DNA of 64,000 bases, taken from positions 12,968,974 to 13,032,973 of the forward strand of contig NC_135259.1 in NCBI RefSeq assembly GCF_964204865.1, given 5' to 3'. The notes beneath the pieces were generated by a model that was given only the letters and a program-made list of their open reading frames with translations, ran no database searches and was not told the origin of the DNA. Both the position numbers and the translations under genes were made by a program. Of this stretch, positions 1-12,714 are shown in pieces. The first letter of the stretch is position 1; each line of letters starts with the position of its first letter. This DNA is from Styela clava. Taxonomy: Eukaryota > Chordata > Ascidiacea > Stolidobranchia > Styelidae.

Positions 1-13
1 CAGCAGATGATAG
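1..13 (+). CDS. MTBP: Possible 3' tail of an upstream MTBP exon
   Basis: The first 13 bases are followed by a consensus donor (gtaatg at 14). The reading phase left (two bases of a codon) is exactly what the next MTBP exon at 323 needs, and the 13 bases are open in that frame. This is only a splice-phase argument on a very short piece, so it is tentative. Confidence 0.3.
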
Positions 14-322
14 GTAATGCTTTTATTGTGTTTTTTTGCCTTTATTGAGCCAGCCAGAGTATTAGGGGAAGATTCGCTAAGATTATGTATAGTGAATGAA
101 GTGTTGAAAAATGTTTGCAATTGGTGGTTATTGTAGACCAGTGTTTTTTAAACTTTTTCCATCATAAACCACTTGGCTTAGTAATATTTTTTGCTAACCC
201 CCCATTGTGTCTTTTCGTGACACGTCGAGGGTTAGTCCCCCAGTTTGAAAAGCCCTTATGTTGACTGTTTATATCATTATTGTAATTTGTTTTTCTGACA
301 CATATTAATATACATTTTACAG

Positions 323-3300
323 GCTGTGGGCCATTGCAAGTTTTGTGGATGGGAATGCTTCTATTGTGACAGAAGATCAAGTTGATAATAACGTGATCAG
401 TTTACAGAAAGAAGTGGTTTGGCGTGGCACTTTTGATATATTATCTCAGGTAGGGTGTTGTGTATAACGTAAGTGCGAGTTACGTAACAATAGAGGCAGA
501 CAATACATAACAAAAAGTAAATGACATAGAGACATAAAATGAATTTATTTATTCATGTACTCAGCGTTTAAAATAATATACAATAAAACATCAATGCGAT
601 ATGTAAATTATTCAATCATATATTAGTCATGTTTAACACGATTCTGTTAATTTTAGGGGCACACTTAGCAAATCGTCGAGGCTAGCTCTCTTTGGAAACT
701 GCTGACATTAGGTCATTGTCATAGTTTATTTGGCATATGCGGAGATATGGCACCGAGACCGAACCATTTCATATAAACACATTTATCTCATCTAAGTAAA
801 TATCTAAGTAATTGACATTTTTAATTTTTCAGGGTACTCCATTACATAGGTTACCTGGATTCACATTATCAAGATCTGATGATGCAGCTGCCAATAAAAC
901 TGATATTCAAATCAGCTATGAAGCGACAGAAGTACAGGAATCAAATTCAAATAATTGTTCATTTACTGAAGAACAAAAGGTATTTGGATGATCTTTTTAG
1001 TACTCTTTATCAAGTATTGTAGATGGCATAAATTGCAGCGATTGGACTATTGTTTGTGTGTTCTATTAGGTTTATTTCTTCAATCTAACTGATGGTTGGT
1101 CGTTACTTACAAGTCGTGCATCAATCAACATTTGCTGGCACGGACAAGTTAAGAAATAATCTAAGTTTAAATTTAGTAGGCTAGGCGATGTTTCTTATAA
1201 AGTATCATCTGAACACAGTTCTGTAAGGCATCAACTGATATCCAAATGTCTTGGATTTATTTTAAATGATTGACATGTTTCTGGTTCGGCATTGTCTACC
1301 TCTTGAGATTCTAATTATTTCAATGTTATCCTATACACAAGATACAACAACAAATGTTGAAAGTTGAAACTATTTACTGATACTATTTAAATATAATGCC
1401 AAACTAACTGATATTTGCAAGTATTGAAATAACTGGCTACAATAAATAAATTAATACTCATGACGATCTGGACTTTATTAACAATAAATGTCTAGCTTTT
1501 TCTATATTTTAGGACCATGTTTGGTTTGACCCTAACCTGACTTTACTGGAATATGTTGATGTTACAACTATACCTTTGATATTATTGAGTGGAAAAAAGT
1601 GAGTTTTATGTATATGTAAAATATTTTTTTGGGTCATACCAAAATGAAAATTTTAAAAATGAGAATAAACAAATTTTCATCATATTTGCTTTAAATACTT
1701 GTGTTGAGTGTACTTCTTCACTGAAAAGACTCTTTAGTCTCTTTACTCTTTTAGCTAATTATTTTAGACTCGTATTTTTATCAGAATAACTTTTTTTGTA
1801 TAAAAAATATCATTAACAGAAATAAGTTCAGGTATATAATAATAAGACATAATAATTTTTTTGTCCTCAACTTTTTTCAATTATTAGATTTTTTTCGATG
1901 CATTCAATTTTTTTTTTCAGGCTTATTTTACGTTATCACATCAATGAAAACTTACCAGACGATAAAAAGAAAGTAGAAATATTAAAGGATTTATTAAGTT
2001 CAAGCCCTGTGGTGAGAAATATTCAATGATTTTTTGCATCGCTTTCGGTTGAATTCGGGTTGTTAAAGGATTTATCATTTTTATGTAATTTTACTGAGAA
2101 CAAGGTTATTGAAGGCCCTTTATTGATTGCTATGATGAGCTTTTAATTGTGAAGGGACTGAATTTCAAACTATATAGATAGCTCCGAGTATTCATGAATA
2201 GAATCTAATTTGTGTAGTTGTTGTTTTTTTCAGGGTGGATTCCTGTGCAATATTGACTATGCTGTTTCAAATACTGAATTTGAACCGATTCCCGAATACT
2301 CTTCAAAAAATTGGCAAAATATTGTTTTGAAAACTCCAAGAAATTTAGCAGGTTACTTTTTTAATTATACACATTTTTATACTGCTACACTTTCATTAAG
2401 TTATTTACCCCATGCTATGGATTTATAGATATTCCTGATTGTGTCACGAGTTGGACATTCAGGGCTAGGAATTGGAAAAAATGTAGTACACCGAAAACTT
2501 GAAATTCGAACCTCTGCTCCTGATCTATTAAAATTGTGACGTTCCACTCCTATTTCCAGGTTACAGGAAATTTTGACTCTTACTCTTACACCAGTTCGAG
2601 AAAATTAAGTTTTAGCCGCAAAAACGTCAACGGGGGCAGAATTTTCATTATCGTTTTTCTTGTTGACACTAATCTTACCTTCATAACCATACTATCTATG
2701 ACTTAATTTTTAGCTCCAAAATATCGATTTCGTCACAAATTCCAGTTGTTACATTTACTATTGATGCAGTCAGACTTTGATCGATCGATTTATGAAAAAA
2801 AGGGGAGGAAAATTATTCAATTTTCTGCTCATATACTGCATCGGGTATCGGAATTGAACTTTGAATCTTTTATACAATCTATGGACTCGATGACAAAAAC
2901 TCTAGGTAATAATGAATGATTTTCTGTTTTGTTTTTTGATTATTTTTTTTTTATAAATATTATTATGAGTTTCCTGTGAGTGAGGGGTATTTTAAATTGT
3001 TTGGGCCAAGGTTTCAAATTGTCGCAATCTGTAATAGAGTGTAGGCATTAGGCAATTAAGCACAAAGCCCTACCTGATCCATACATTATGAGCATCGGCT
3101 TTTTGAGACAAAAAGTACTTGAGAGCATGGTTCTTAAAATATGGTATATGCGAGACAAAATTCTTCAATATCATGCTATTTAGGTATAATCATCCCTTGT
3201 AATAGCTCTTTCATCATTTTAAAAACTGAAAGGTCTTACAAAAATTTCAGGTATCATTAACAAAAAGATGTTTATTTGTCTTGTAATTATAGGATATTTA

Positions 3301-6300
3301 TATAAGGTGGCATATATTAATGTTTTAGGCGAAGCACAAGACAATACTGTCTAAAACATGTGTGGCTTTCATTCTATTGGACTCTTGTTTTTGTTATGCA
3401 ACAAATGACGATGATTAAGATGAAATCAATAAGTTTTCTTGAGAATCAAACAAAGCTACACCTATTTTGCAGGTACTGATAATGCTGAAAAATCTATCAG
3501 TTCAATTTTGGATGATTTACCAACAATCAACCCTGCAGGATTGTTTTACAAAGATGAAAATTTTAATGATAGAATATCAAGTGCAATTAAACAATGGACA
3601 GGTTCGTTGAAATATTTTCAAACATCAAGTCAAAGTCATCAAATAATGTAATTGTCAAGCTTTCTCAATAACCACTCATAACCATTAAACAGCCAAAATT
3701 TTACACTCATGAAATAGTATGGTAGGTACAATAGTAGGCTACTGCTGGTATTGCTGGCTATAAAGTGGTTATGTAATGTCAATGGTATAAAAAATTTCGG
3801 CACTCCAAAAGTATGTGCACTAAGATGGCACACAACCGGATAACCCTAACCTGGTACACATGCTATGTTCAGGTTGTGCACCATCTTGGTACACATCCTT
3901 CTGAAGCACCGAAATTTCATCTATCTCGTACAGATTTGTTACGTCCTCATATTTCATTAGCGTTCAGTATTTAATATACCTTCATTTGGATTTTATTTAG
4001 AAACGAATTCAACTTCGTCAGTACCTGGTAATGAACTTAAGAAATTGATTCAAGAAACCTCAACGCAACTCAATTTAGAGCAAGAATCTGTGATACATGA
4101 TGTAACGAATCTTCCGAAGGATACAACCTTGGAACAAAATTGTGCATTCCCTGATTCAGATACATTACATAAAATGGAGTTGCTAGCTTTAAGAAACAGA
4201 GATAAAATTAAAAGCGACGCTGAGAGGTTTGTATGTATTTTATTTTTGCATTTATAAAAAATTTAGACAAAAATTAATTTATTATTTTATTCACAATAAT
4301 TTTACACTTTTACTTAAGAGTTTAGAGCTACTCTTTACCTACTTGCCTCTTTCATAAGCAGCTACTTATTGAAATCTCTGATTCATCATTGCCTACACAA
4401 TTTTATTGGGCACGGTGGTGATATGCATGGTAGTCCAAGAACTTTGACCTGTGAGGGTGAGGCCATAAATATGTTCAATGTCAAATCATTGACACGGCCG
4501 ATTTTTTTTTCCATGGCAACAGGTCCGTAACAACTACTAAAAGTCAAGTTATGACGAAACAATAGTTGTGTCACGCATGATGGCTCGTCTACGTTTGGTT
4601 TTGTTCTGGCTGGCGTACTAAATAAAATTTTCTCATTCTTTTTCAGCTCAAAAATGAGATCAGTGAAATCCAGTGATTCTATTCGATCATGTACTACAGC
4701 AAAGCTCATAGGTATAAATTTTCTTTACGTCAGTATAATATTAGAAATTATAGTTAACCTCAAATCTTTAACCTGTCATGCCGATGTCATTATAGTTGGA
4801 TGAATACTAGAGCAGTGGTTCTCAACCTTTTTCAGTTTGCGGACCGGCGAACCTTGGAAATTAACCAAAAATGTCATGAACACAAAACATAATTAAATGA
4901 ATGCAATTACGACAAAAGTAGGCGGTGCAAATGAAGACAATCCAAATTAATGAGAAATTTGCTGCTGTCTTCTATTATATTATAAGTTTCTGCAAGAAGC
5001 GCAAATAAATTAGATGCTTTTAAAAAGGGGTTTTTCAGTCGTCATTTAATTCTTTTTCAGCTTCGCTCGGTCGTCTCATGAAATACGCAAGAGACTTTCC
5101 AACGAGGTTGCTGTGCTGCAAGTGAAATTGTCGCGTTAGCTTTGCGGGTTTCATTGCGTCGTTTGAAAGAATTTAGCGGACCGGCGGTTGAGAACCACTG
5201 TGCTAGAGTGATAACAGTAATTTTGTTGCTTGAATTTGCTTAAATAACTTATAACGTGAAATTTTTTGTTTAAGAGCGAAATGCCTTGGGAAATTTCTAT
5301 GAAATCGGATTAAAGATCGTTATAATATATTAGTCAATGGGTTATATTTAGCTAGTTATGGCTGAATCATATTCTAAATTTTCTATCATTGATCTTCGAT
5401 GTACGGAATATATTTTTTAGGCTTTGTACATTGGCAATTAACTTGTGATTGTTGCCAATACCATGTATGATCCCATCCCACTCTATTCTTCATTTCAGAT
5501 ATGCATTTGAAACCGTTTGATGTTCTTCAACATTTTTCATTGTCTGGTCAACCTAAGAATGCAAGTTTAATAAATTCTGATGTGAAATCAGAAGATCAAT
5601 CATTACCTAGTCCAGGAAAATTACAAAATTTCGATGAAGCAATTAAACTTTCGTACCACGGCATATCGTATGTTATTATTTCATTTAGAATTAACTTGTT
5701 TGATGAATAAATTTACGGCTTTACCAAACAAACGTTTTTCCGATGTCGTTGAACATCATTAACAACCTGATTATTTTGTCTCCTACGCGGACATAAGTTG
5801 TCAAATGCATTGATCGCCAGGAAATCGTGGTCGTGGCTCATCCAAAATTGATTCTGCCATGTAAGGATGCGACTTATTTCAAATTTTACGTCTATTTGAG
5901 AGAATAAAATTTTCCGTTGTACACCCAATGTACAAGATCTCTTTATAACTTATACGAAATGTTAGGCTTGAATATGGCATGGTTAAGCTGCTGTAAAGAT
6001 TGAAAATATTCTTTTTTAATCGGAATCTTTGAAAACGCCTCATTTTGGAATACGGTATGTGTGTTCCATATATATCTTAAATTCTTCGAGACCTCGAAAA
6101 AAAAAAATTGTTAACAAAGCTTAAGATGGGTGCTCCTGAAGTATGCGCACCAAGATGTCGCATAACCTGAACCCTAACCTGGTACACACCCTGAGTTCAG
6201 GTTGTGCGCCATCTTGGTGCGCATACTTTAGGACAGGGGTCTGAAACTCAATTTACCTGGGGGCCGCCGAGACGAAGCCTTAGTGAGTTCGGGCCGAATC

Positions 6301-9300
6301 CGGTTTTTCACAATAAAAGCATTAAACTTAAAAAGTTTTTCTTTTTCACTGTTTTTCTATACGCAAAACATGTTAAAAACATAAATGTAAGTAATTCCGC
6401 GATGGACCTTTCCCCGAGCATCTACTTCCTTGTTTATTCCGTAACATGAGCTAATCAGCAAGACGCAATAAGTGACGTAACAATAGACTTTTTCGCAAAC
6501 GCTCAGACACTTGTCACTCAGAAAGATTTTTAGGCATGTTTGTAAACATTATCTCATTTTTGCATGCTATTTGTTAGTATTGGGTTGTGTTTCAGAAATT
6601 CAAGTATGAATTAAAGAACTCAATGATCATTCTGATTGCTTGGGCGTCGTAGCTTAATTGCAGTAATCAAAAATTAGTCTAGAAATAGCTGTGATAGACT
6701 AGGCTAAACTTCTCTACCGGTAATGTTGAAAAACAGATTGTTGAATGTTTTGAATCAAAATGATGACGTTAAACACATACACCAGTTTATAGGCTTCAAC
6801 TCGCGAAGCCACCTCTAAAATAAGCACCAAGAATTTGCAATGGTAAAGTATAGGAAAATTTTTTTCGGGGCCAAAGGTCCATCGAATATCATGCCTACAG
6901 GTACGGTACTAGTAGGTTACAGTATCGCATATTCCTTTCGAGGGATAGATTATAAAATATTTTGCTTTGCTCTACTTGTCCTGATCATATATTAAATGCA
7001 TCAATCATTCTAACTGAGCTGAGTGACTTACGGGCCGCACTAACATTAAACTTTCATACCAAGGCGGGGGCCGCAAACTATCGTCCTGCGGGCCGCAATT
7101 GGCCCGGGAGTTTGAGACCCTTGCTTTATATTATGTTTGCTTCGGAATTGTGCATTGAAGGCATAAATAGCATTTATATAAAAAGAAACAATCCTACTTT
7201 CAAATAGCTCAATAATACAGGTACAATATTGATGAACGAGCGGCAGAAAAACATGATCGAATGTGCAGAAGATTAGTGGAACGACAAGTCAAATTTGAAA
7301 CAAGTTCAATTGGCTCTAACGAAAAGGTAGACTAAAGAATCGACATATCATTTTAAATCAAAAACGAATCAGTGATGAAACTTGATTAGAATAGTCCAGT
7401 AAAAATGGAATTTTTACAAATTTTATTCTGCTCAATTTCTTTTACCTTTACTTCACCGATCCTCCCAATTGCGTGAGTTCGAAAATTTATAAAGTGTTGT
7501 ATCCACTTCCATAAAACGCTTTTATTGGTCTTGGTACAATATTGTAGTTAAAAAGCAGCCTAATACTCAAGCATATTCATGTTGGAAAAATTTGATATAT
7601 ATCGTGTATTCAGGTACCATCACCTGCTACACTAAACATAGCAGACTCTCCTGTCCGAAGGTCATCATTAGCAGGTGATTCAAATCCTGGCAAAGTTTCA
7701 AATACTCAAAAACGTATACAGTTACAAAAAGTTGCAGAAAAATTGTACAAAAAGTAAGTTTTTGTCATCATAACAACATGCACACTGTTTTTCAGAAAAC
7801 TGTAAAACACAATCATAATAAGGATCTATTCACTTCATTAATTTGCATCGAGAATTTCTTCAGTTGTGGCCTTATTATTATTCATCTATTTACTTAACAA
7901 AAATGTAAACTTATCTCTCAATTAACTATCTTTTGTTTAACTATTTTTCCTTTATTTTCAATTTCAGCAAGGTGCTTGACAGGCTGTATCTTTTTTGCTC
8001 TTTCTAAGGCATTTTTACATTCAGGAGAATTCGAAGTAGGAGTAGTGTGACTTCAACATCCTCTCAGAGACTTCCTTCGAGTTCAATGGTACTCAGATCT
8101 ACACCAACCAAAGCCAAGAGTGCAATGGGCCTTCGCTCTGCTTCAACATCAGAAAGTACCAGTAGAGATGTCAAAAAGGTAGTGTATGTTCTTTTTCTTG
8201 GTGGTTTGCTGCCAGAGAAAATTGTTTTTGACAGGAATTTACGGTTATATTATTAGAAAAATATAGATTTTGTCTTACTCTGTCTATTTTTTGCTTAGGA
8301 TAGGATTTACATATTTATCCTGGGGCAGAGGAAAGACGATAAAACGGCTTAACCATATGGGAAATGACGGCCCCTCGTCCGGTTACCATCCCATGTCGGG
8401 TATGGGATTAGTTAGTTATTTGTTTTCGGAAGCATGGACTTGATGGTGGAGGAAGCCGTAACCACCAGCGGGAATGTGAACCACCCTACGGCGGCGAGGA
8501 GTCCAGCAGTCCTCTCGCACATAACCATCCCCGCATGGAATTCGAACCTGCGAACCCACTCAGAGTAATCAGAGGTGCGGTGGCGAGTGTATTCCTAACG
8601 CTTAGCACAATGAGCCACGCCGGAATCTATACTGTACATATTTTCTAACTTTATTTTGAGAGGCTATATTATTGTTAAATTATTGTTAGCTTAATCAATA
8701 CATTAATAATTCAATTGAAACTTGTTATAAAATCAAATCAAGTCCAAAACTGCTGATCAAAGTCTTTATGGTGCAGTTGTAGTTAGAATATTCAATACTA
8801 ATTAACTTAACATTTTTTGAAGTGTAAAACTCAGGTGAATAAGGAACCAGTATCAGAAGATGAGAAAAGGTTACGGAGAAGAACGTATGTTCAGGTTAGT
8901 TTTCACATAATGTGGGACATGCATTTCTGTTCCGGTTGAATTTGATTTACGATGTGATATATCAGTCTCTAAAATATATGTAACATGTATAATATTTGTT
9001 GATAATGCTAGTTTTATTCCAAATAATATGGATAGGTATAAAAATTAATGCATGTTTAAGAATAAAGAATTCAAGATTTTGTTTCGCATATAACAGTTTG
9101 TACACAGCTTCGACGATTGCAAGCCATGGCAATAACTTTTCATTCTCTGTTTTGCTCCATCACAGATTGGACATGTTGTTCTTGGACATGAGTTCTTTGT
9201 CTCATGAAAAAAATCACTTTACTCATTAACTACTTGACTAATTGCTTCGAAATTTTCAGTGGTTAAAAATTGTTGTTTTCGCTAGACGGCTATTACTTTT

Positions 9301-9809
9301 ATTTATTTCAAATGTTTCACTGGGCTCTTAAGGGATTTGTTTATTTTGTGTACGATGACATCATAGGGGGTTAGATTGGTCTGGTAATAAAGTTCTGGAC
9401 ACTGCAGGTACTGGTAGTCTACTGTGAAATAGATTGCATAGCCATAAAAATTCGTTTTGGCCTTGGCCGTTTGTGTCCATAAATTTGGGCATCGCTCTCT
9501 TGCTTTCACTTTCATGACTGTAATACCATTAGTCGATCTTATTCATTTTAATTTCTTTTGATAATTTTTTTTTCGAAACCCATCTTATTGCAGGACAATA
9601 AGAAAAGGTTACAGGATCTTATCACTCTATCTCTACTGGAAAATGGACTAACGAAAGAGAGTAAGCGATTCAATGCTTGCTCCAAGAGATTGTATAACGT
9701 CAGTATGGCATTTCTGAGAGATTTGAAAACTTCCAAAGATCTGGATAAAATCATGAAACAGACTGTATCTGATAACGTCCAATCAGTATTGTCATTTAAT
9801 GCAAAGTGA
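323..9809 (+). CDS. MTBP: MTBP (MDM2-binding protein), C-terminal ~674 residues, 15 exons; 5' end outside window
   Basis: Exons read from splice sites and phase: 323-449, 833-979, 1513-1598, 1921-2011, 2234-2351, 2714-2905, 3473-3601, 4001-4226, 4647-4711, 5499-5667, 7221-7326, 7614-7753, 8025-8178, 8835-8894, 9594-9809 (stop). All junctions are GT-AG and in phase, giving about 674 residues; human MTBP is about 900, so the N-terminal quarter or so lies upstream. The call rests on the last exon, whose ACSKRLYNVSMAFLRDLK block closely resembles the conserved C-terminus of vertebrate MTBP, and on YHGISYNIDERAAEKH, which resembles the family's YHGIEYCLDGR block. The exon at 8025 is Ser/Arg/Lys-rich, probably a linker. 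In animals MTBP binds Treslin/TICRR and is needed for CDC45 loading at replication origins; its C-terminal part binds DNA. Nothing is visibly broken. Several introns carry transposons (separate entries). Confidence 0.9.
3799..3910. repeat. MITE family M1 (AAGATGGCG type), intact copy in MTBP intron
   Basis: 112-bp inverted-repeat element. Arms of about 45 bp run from ggcactcc inward through a degenerate AAGATGGCNCACAACC block. It is flanked by aaaatttc (3791-3798) and gaaatttc (3911-3918), a 7/8 match, so an 8-bp target duplication of hAT type. It has no coding capacity. Confidence 0.8.
4813..5200. mobile_element. Non-autonomous hAT element, CAGTGGTTCTCAACC ends
   Basis: 388-bp element in an MTBP intron. 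It starts CAGTGGTTCTCAACC and ends GGTTGAGAACCACTG, with GCGGACCGGC next to both ends. The flanks tactagag (4805-4812) and tgctagag (5201-5208) match at 7 of 8 bases, the 8-bp duplication expected of hAT. The ends resemble the Charlie-type consensus. The internal sequence has no open frame of note. Confidence 0.88.
6129..6233. repeat. MITE M1 copy, right end cut by a hAT element
   Basis: Both inverted arms (AAGATG near 6150 and gccatcttgg near 6210) are present, but the last few bases of the terminal repeat are missing where the CAGGGGTCTG element begins at 6234. Confidence 0.75.
6234..7123. mobile_element. Non-autonomous hAT element, CAGGGGTCTGAAACTC ends
   Basis: 890-bp element in an MTBP intron, with ends CAGGGGTCTGAAACTC and GAGTTTGAGACCCTTG and GGGCCGC-rich subterminal stretches (6260s, 7080s), typical of Charlie-like hAT ends. 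Flanks ctttagga / ctttatat share only the first five bases, so the target duplication is decayed. Internal sequence at about 6400-6880 recurs in inverse orientation at about 18020-18760. Confidence 0.8.
8305..8624 (-). mobile_element. tRNA-derived SINE, copy 1
   Basis: Read on the minus strand this begins gcgtggctcattgtgctaag (A-box-like) and continues to a B-box GGTTCGAATTCC (around 8540-8551). A long tail follows, containing a conserved caagtccatgcttccgaaaa segment. The whole 300-bp body aligns by eye with the + strand copy at 15948-16225. It lies in the MTBP intron between the exons ending 8178 and starting 8835. Confidence 0.85.
9240..9515 (+). repeat. Interspersed repeat R3, copy 1
   Basis: Contains two blocks shared with other copies: 'attgcttcgaaattttcag' near 9241 and 'tgggcatcgctctcttgc' near 9490. 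Related copies lie near 36440, 45415, 49600 (minus), 55205 and 57560. Class unknown. It sits in the last MTBP intron. Confidence 0.6.
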
Positions 9810-11399
9810 AATATGTTAAATGAAGAATATATTTTGGGGAACAAGTCGTTTGGTGAATCTTGACGAGATGTTTCAAATGTGCAGAGTATTTAACGTTTGA
9901 GAAAAAGGATGAGAGACATTTTAAACATGATTACTAAATCAACTTCCAAGCTATGTTCGGACATGGTGTGCTACAAATCTACTGTGTTGATATGGCATAT
10001 ATAAGCTGACTCTCGTCAGATGTTGTTAATCTAAAGACAAAGCTGAAAGAAATTTTTGATGCTGTCTGTGCGCCTGTGCCTACTTCTAAAGAAGATTTCA
10101 AAAACCTTGGGAGGTCCTACTATGCAAATATGTGTGATTAAAGTCGAGAGTATATAACTTCGTCACCACCATAGTGCAGGAGCGCCATCTGTCATTTCAA
10201 TTTTTTTTGAATTATATCGTAAGATCAACCAGTTATTAGTGACGAAGTCATATATTGAAATTGTTAAGAATAAAAATACCTTTACTACGCTGGCGCGTTA
10301 CTGCATTCTCGTGTTTCCATCTAAAATATTAAACTTGTGACCAGGACTGATGGCGAGAAGAGTATGACGGCAAAATTAATACAAACGACTTTTGATTAAA
10401 CTGTCTTTGTTACCACTGAAAAGGATTCTGTTGAATAATTCAGGTATGGATGCTTCGCCAATCAAGTGGCGGTTAATCTCAGCTTAATTTAAATTTGGTG
10501 GATCGCTCGGGCATTTTTTGACTTCTCAAGTTTAAAGAGTTATATACGGCTTGGCTTTGTAATTTCGAAAAATAAGGTCTTGGATGGTTCCTACTTCTAA
10601 GTTGAAAAATCTTGTTTTCTTCTTAATTTGCTGCATAGACTTTTAAAAGTAGGAATGCGATAAAGTGTTGATCTTGCTAAGATCCGGAACAAATCAATGA
10701 TGGAATGAGGTTCTCCTTGTTACGCACAAATATTCAAATTGTATGTTTTTGCAAAGTTAGCATCTTCGATTGGATTGGTTGAAAATCGCCATACTAATAT
10801 TCAATTTTGGAATTTATTCGAATAAATAATTTCAGTCCTTAGGCGGTCAGGGGCAATGACAGCCCACATACCGGCAGTAATCGAATCAAATTGTCAATTT
10901 GATTTATTGCATCTGACTCTCTTTATCAGAGCGCAAGGTCCATCATGGCAGCACTTTCGGAGGGTCTGCGAAACATATCTATGATATGTCTGATGGTTTG
11001 ATAATACAAAAATTAAGTGCTCAAACTTGCAAGCACACAAATATCGCCTTTTTTGCTGCTTCGTAATCACCACTACAGACACTGACTGATTCTTCACTGT
11101 CTGTTTCGATCACGATGCCCCATTGTGATGTCACAGAGCTGTGATCACAGAGAGAGTTCAATTCATGCCACCACAAGTTTACTAACTGCAGCTGACACTG
11201 CCTTTTTCATGTTTACCAAATATCGAAACAGACTGGATGTCACATATGTCATCAGAGTTGCGCTTTATATACATTTGTTCTTTTCACTATACGGAGCATT
11301 AATTTTTTGTTGAGATTTTCTAATGTTTTGTTCTAGTGCACAAGGCCGGAAATCAATGAAAAAAATTTATGGGGTGCGTAATGTAATTTGTTTTAAAAA

Positions 11400-11820
11400 G
11401 TTCGGGAGCCACTGTGCTAAGCGAGTTCGAATCAGCATCAATTCGAGCAATTTCAGAAAAAAGGGCTCGACTCTATAAAAAGAAATATATACAGAACACT
11501 TGGTAATTGCACGGCGCAGCAGCAATGTCTCAATATACAGCGACTTCTTTCTCTCTTCCGTTTATATTTCTGTTAGACTAATTCACGGGTGTCGCTGCTC
11601 GTTAACCAGTTTTGGTTTTATTCCTTTTGCCCTGAAATGCCGTATTTAAATTCCTTTTTTATATTTATTTGCATGAAGTTTTTTTTCTGTTTGGTGAAAA
11701 AATAAATTTTACTGATCACAGCTTTTCCAAGTCAGAGTTGTTATATTTCATATGGGTAGCAGCTGTAGAGAAATCAAGGGTTTCACTCAATTTTGTTCGA
11801 CTACTTCGAAGATATTATTA
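11400..11820 (-). repeat. Decayed partial copy of a TTCGAAT-type hAT element
   Basis: Several stretches here match, on the opposite strand, the 3' half of the element at 13155-14292: a gttcgaatcagcatcaattc-like block, ttgcacggcgcag, cttttccaa, gttatatttcat and caattttgttcgactactt, in the same order. No ends or target duplication could be placed. Confidence 0.6.
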
Positions 11821-11873
11821 AAACATGAAAACATCATTGTATGTAATGTAAGTAACTCTATGTAACAAAAAAT

Positions 11874-11941
11874 GGCGCTCCCTGAAGTATGTGCAAGATG
11901 GCGCACAACCTGAACCCTTACCTGGTACACGTACTATGTTC
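11874..11941. repeat. MITE M1, half copy
   Basis: Only the left arm (ggcgctccctgaagtatgtg, then aagatggcgcacaacctg and accct) is present; the partner arm is absent. Confidence 0.65.
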
Positions 11942-12714
11942 CCATGAAATGTGTTTTCTAGTAACTTCATTCTTTAAGTTTAAGCTCATTATTGTTACAT
12001 TAATTTATCATACTTCATACTATAGTTCTAAAAAAGTTAACAATAATATTATGATATACTAACTGACTAAAAAAAATCAGATTCGAATCAGAACATTAGG
12101 ATTCTAAAATGAAAATGAAATATTTCTAATCCAACCTCTTGACATCGCAAACGGCTAGGTCACCTAATTTCGGTTACAAAACTCGGCTTCAAGTAATTCA
12201 GCTGAATTGGGGAATTCCCCGACCATCCGTCTTGTGACTTTTCAATACTATTTATACTAATTGTCTATATCTTGTTGTTAGTTGAATAATTCTTACAATA
12301 CTCACCATCAGTAGTTTTAAAATTCCAAACATTTCTCGAGTGTCGCTGCTCGATTCCCCGCTTCTCCCCTTTCCCAGTAAAACTGTGCAATTATTATTTT
12401 CTCGTAATTTGTGTCTGAGTGATTTTTTTCACTGGTTAGAAAAATAAAACTTGTTTTGAGTTTCACATAGTTTGTTTTTTTAGAATGGAGAAAAACAGTC
12501 CCGGTACTCTTTGTGCAAAATCGTGATTTTGTAAAAATGTTTAAGCGTCTTCTTTTACAGTTCATTGGCGCCTTTTTAATACTCACGTGTTCTGTTTCTT
12601 TGCGTGGTATGTGCGCGTTTCAGCGCGCAACTGGTGGGGCAGCTTCATCGTTTCGTGTTTTGTAACCTGCTCTGTGACTACGAATGTTCTCCGTTTGCAC
12701 ATGTGAATTAGAAT

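Larger units (their letters stand above)
9810..12714. other. Intergenic region between MTBP and the 1,599-residue gene
   Basis: No gene seen. It holds the MTBP 3' UTR, a decayed hAT-related repeat (11400-11820), a half M1 MITE (11874-11941) and AT-rich sequence. Short open frames here have no splice context or recognisable content. The promoter of the next gene must lie near its 3' end; I see no clear core element. Confidence 0.6.
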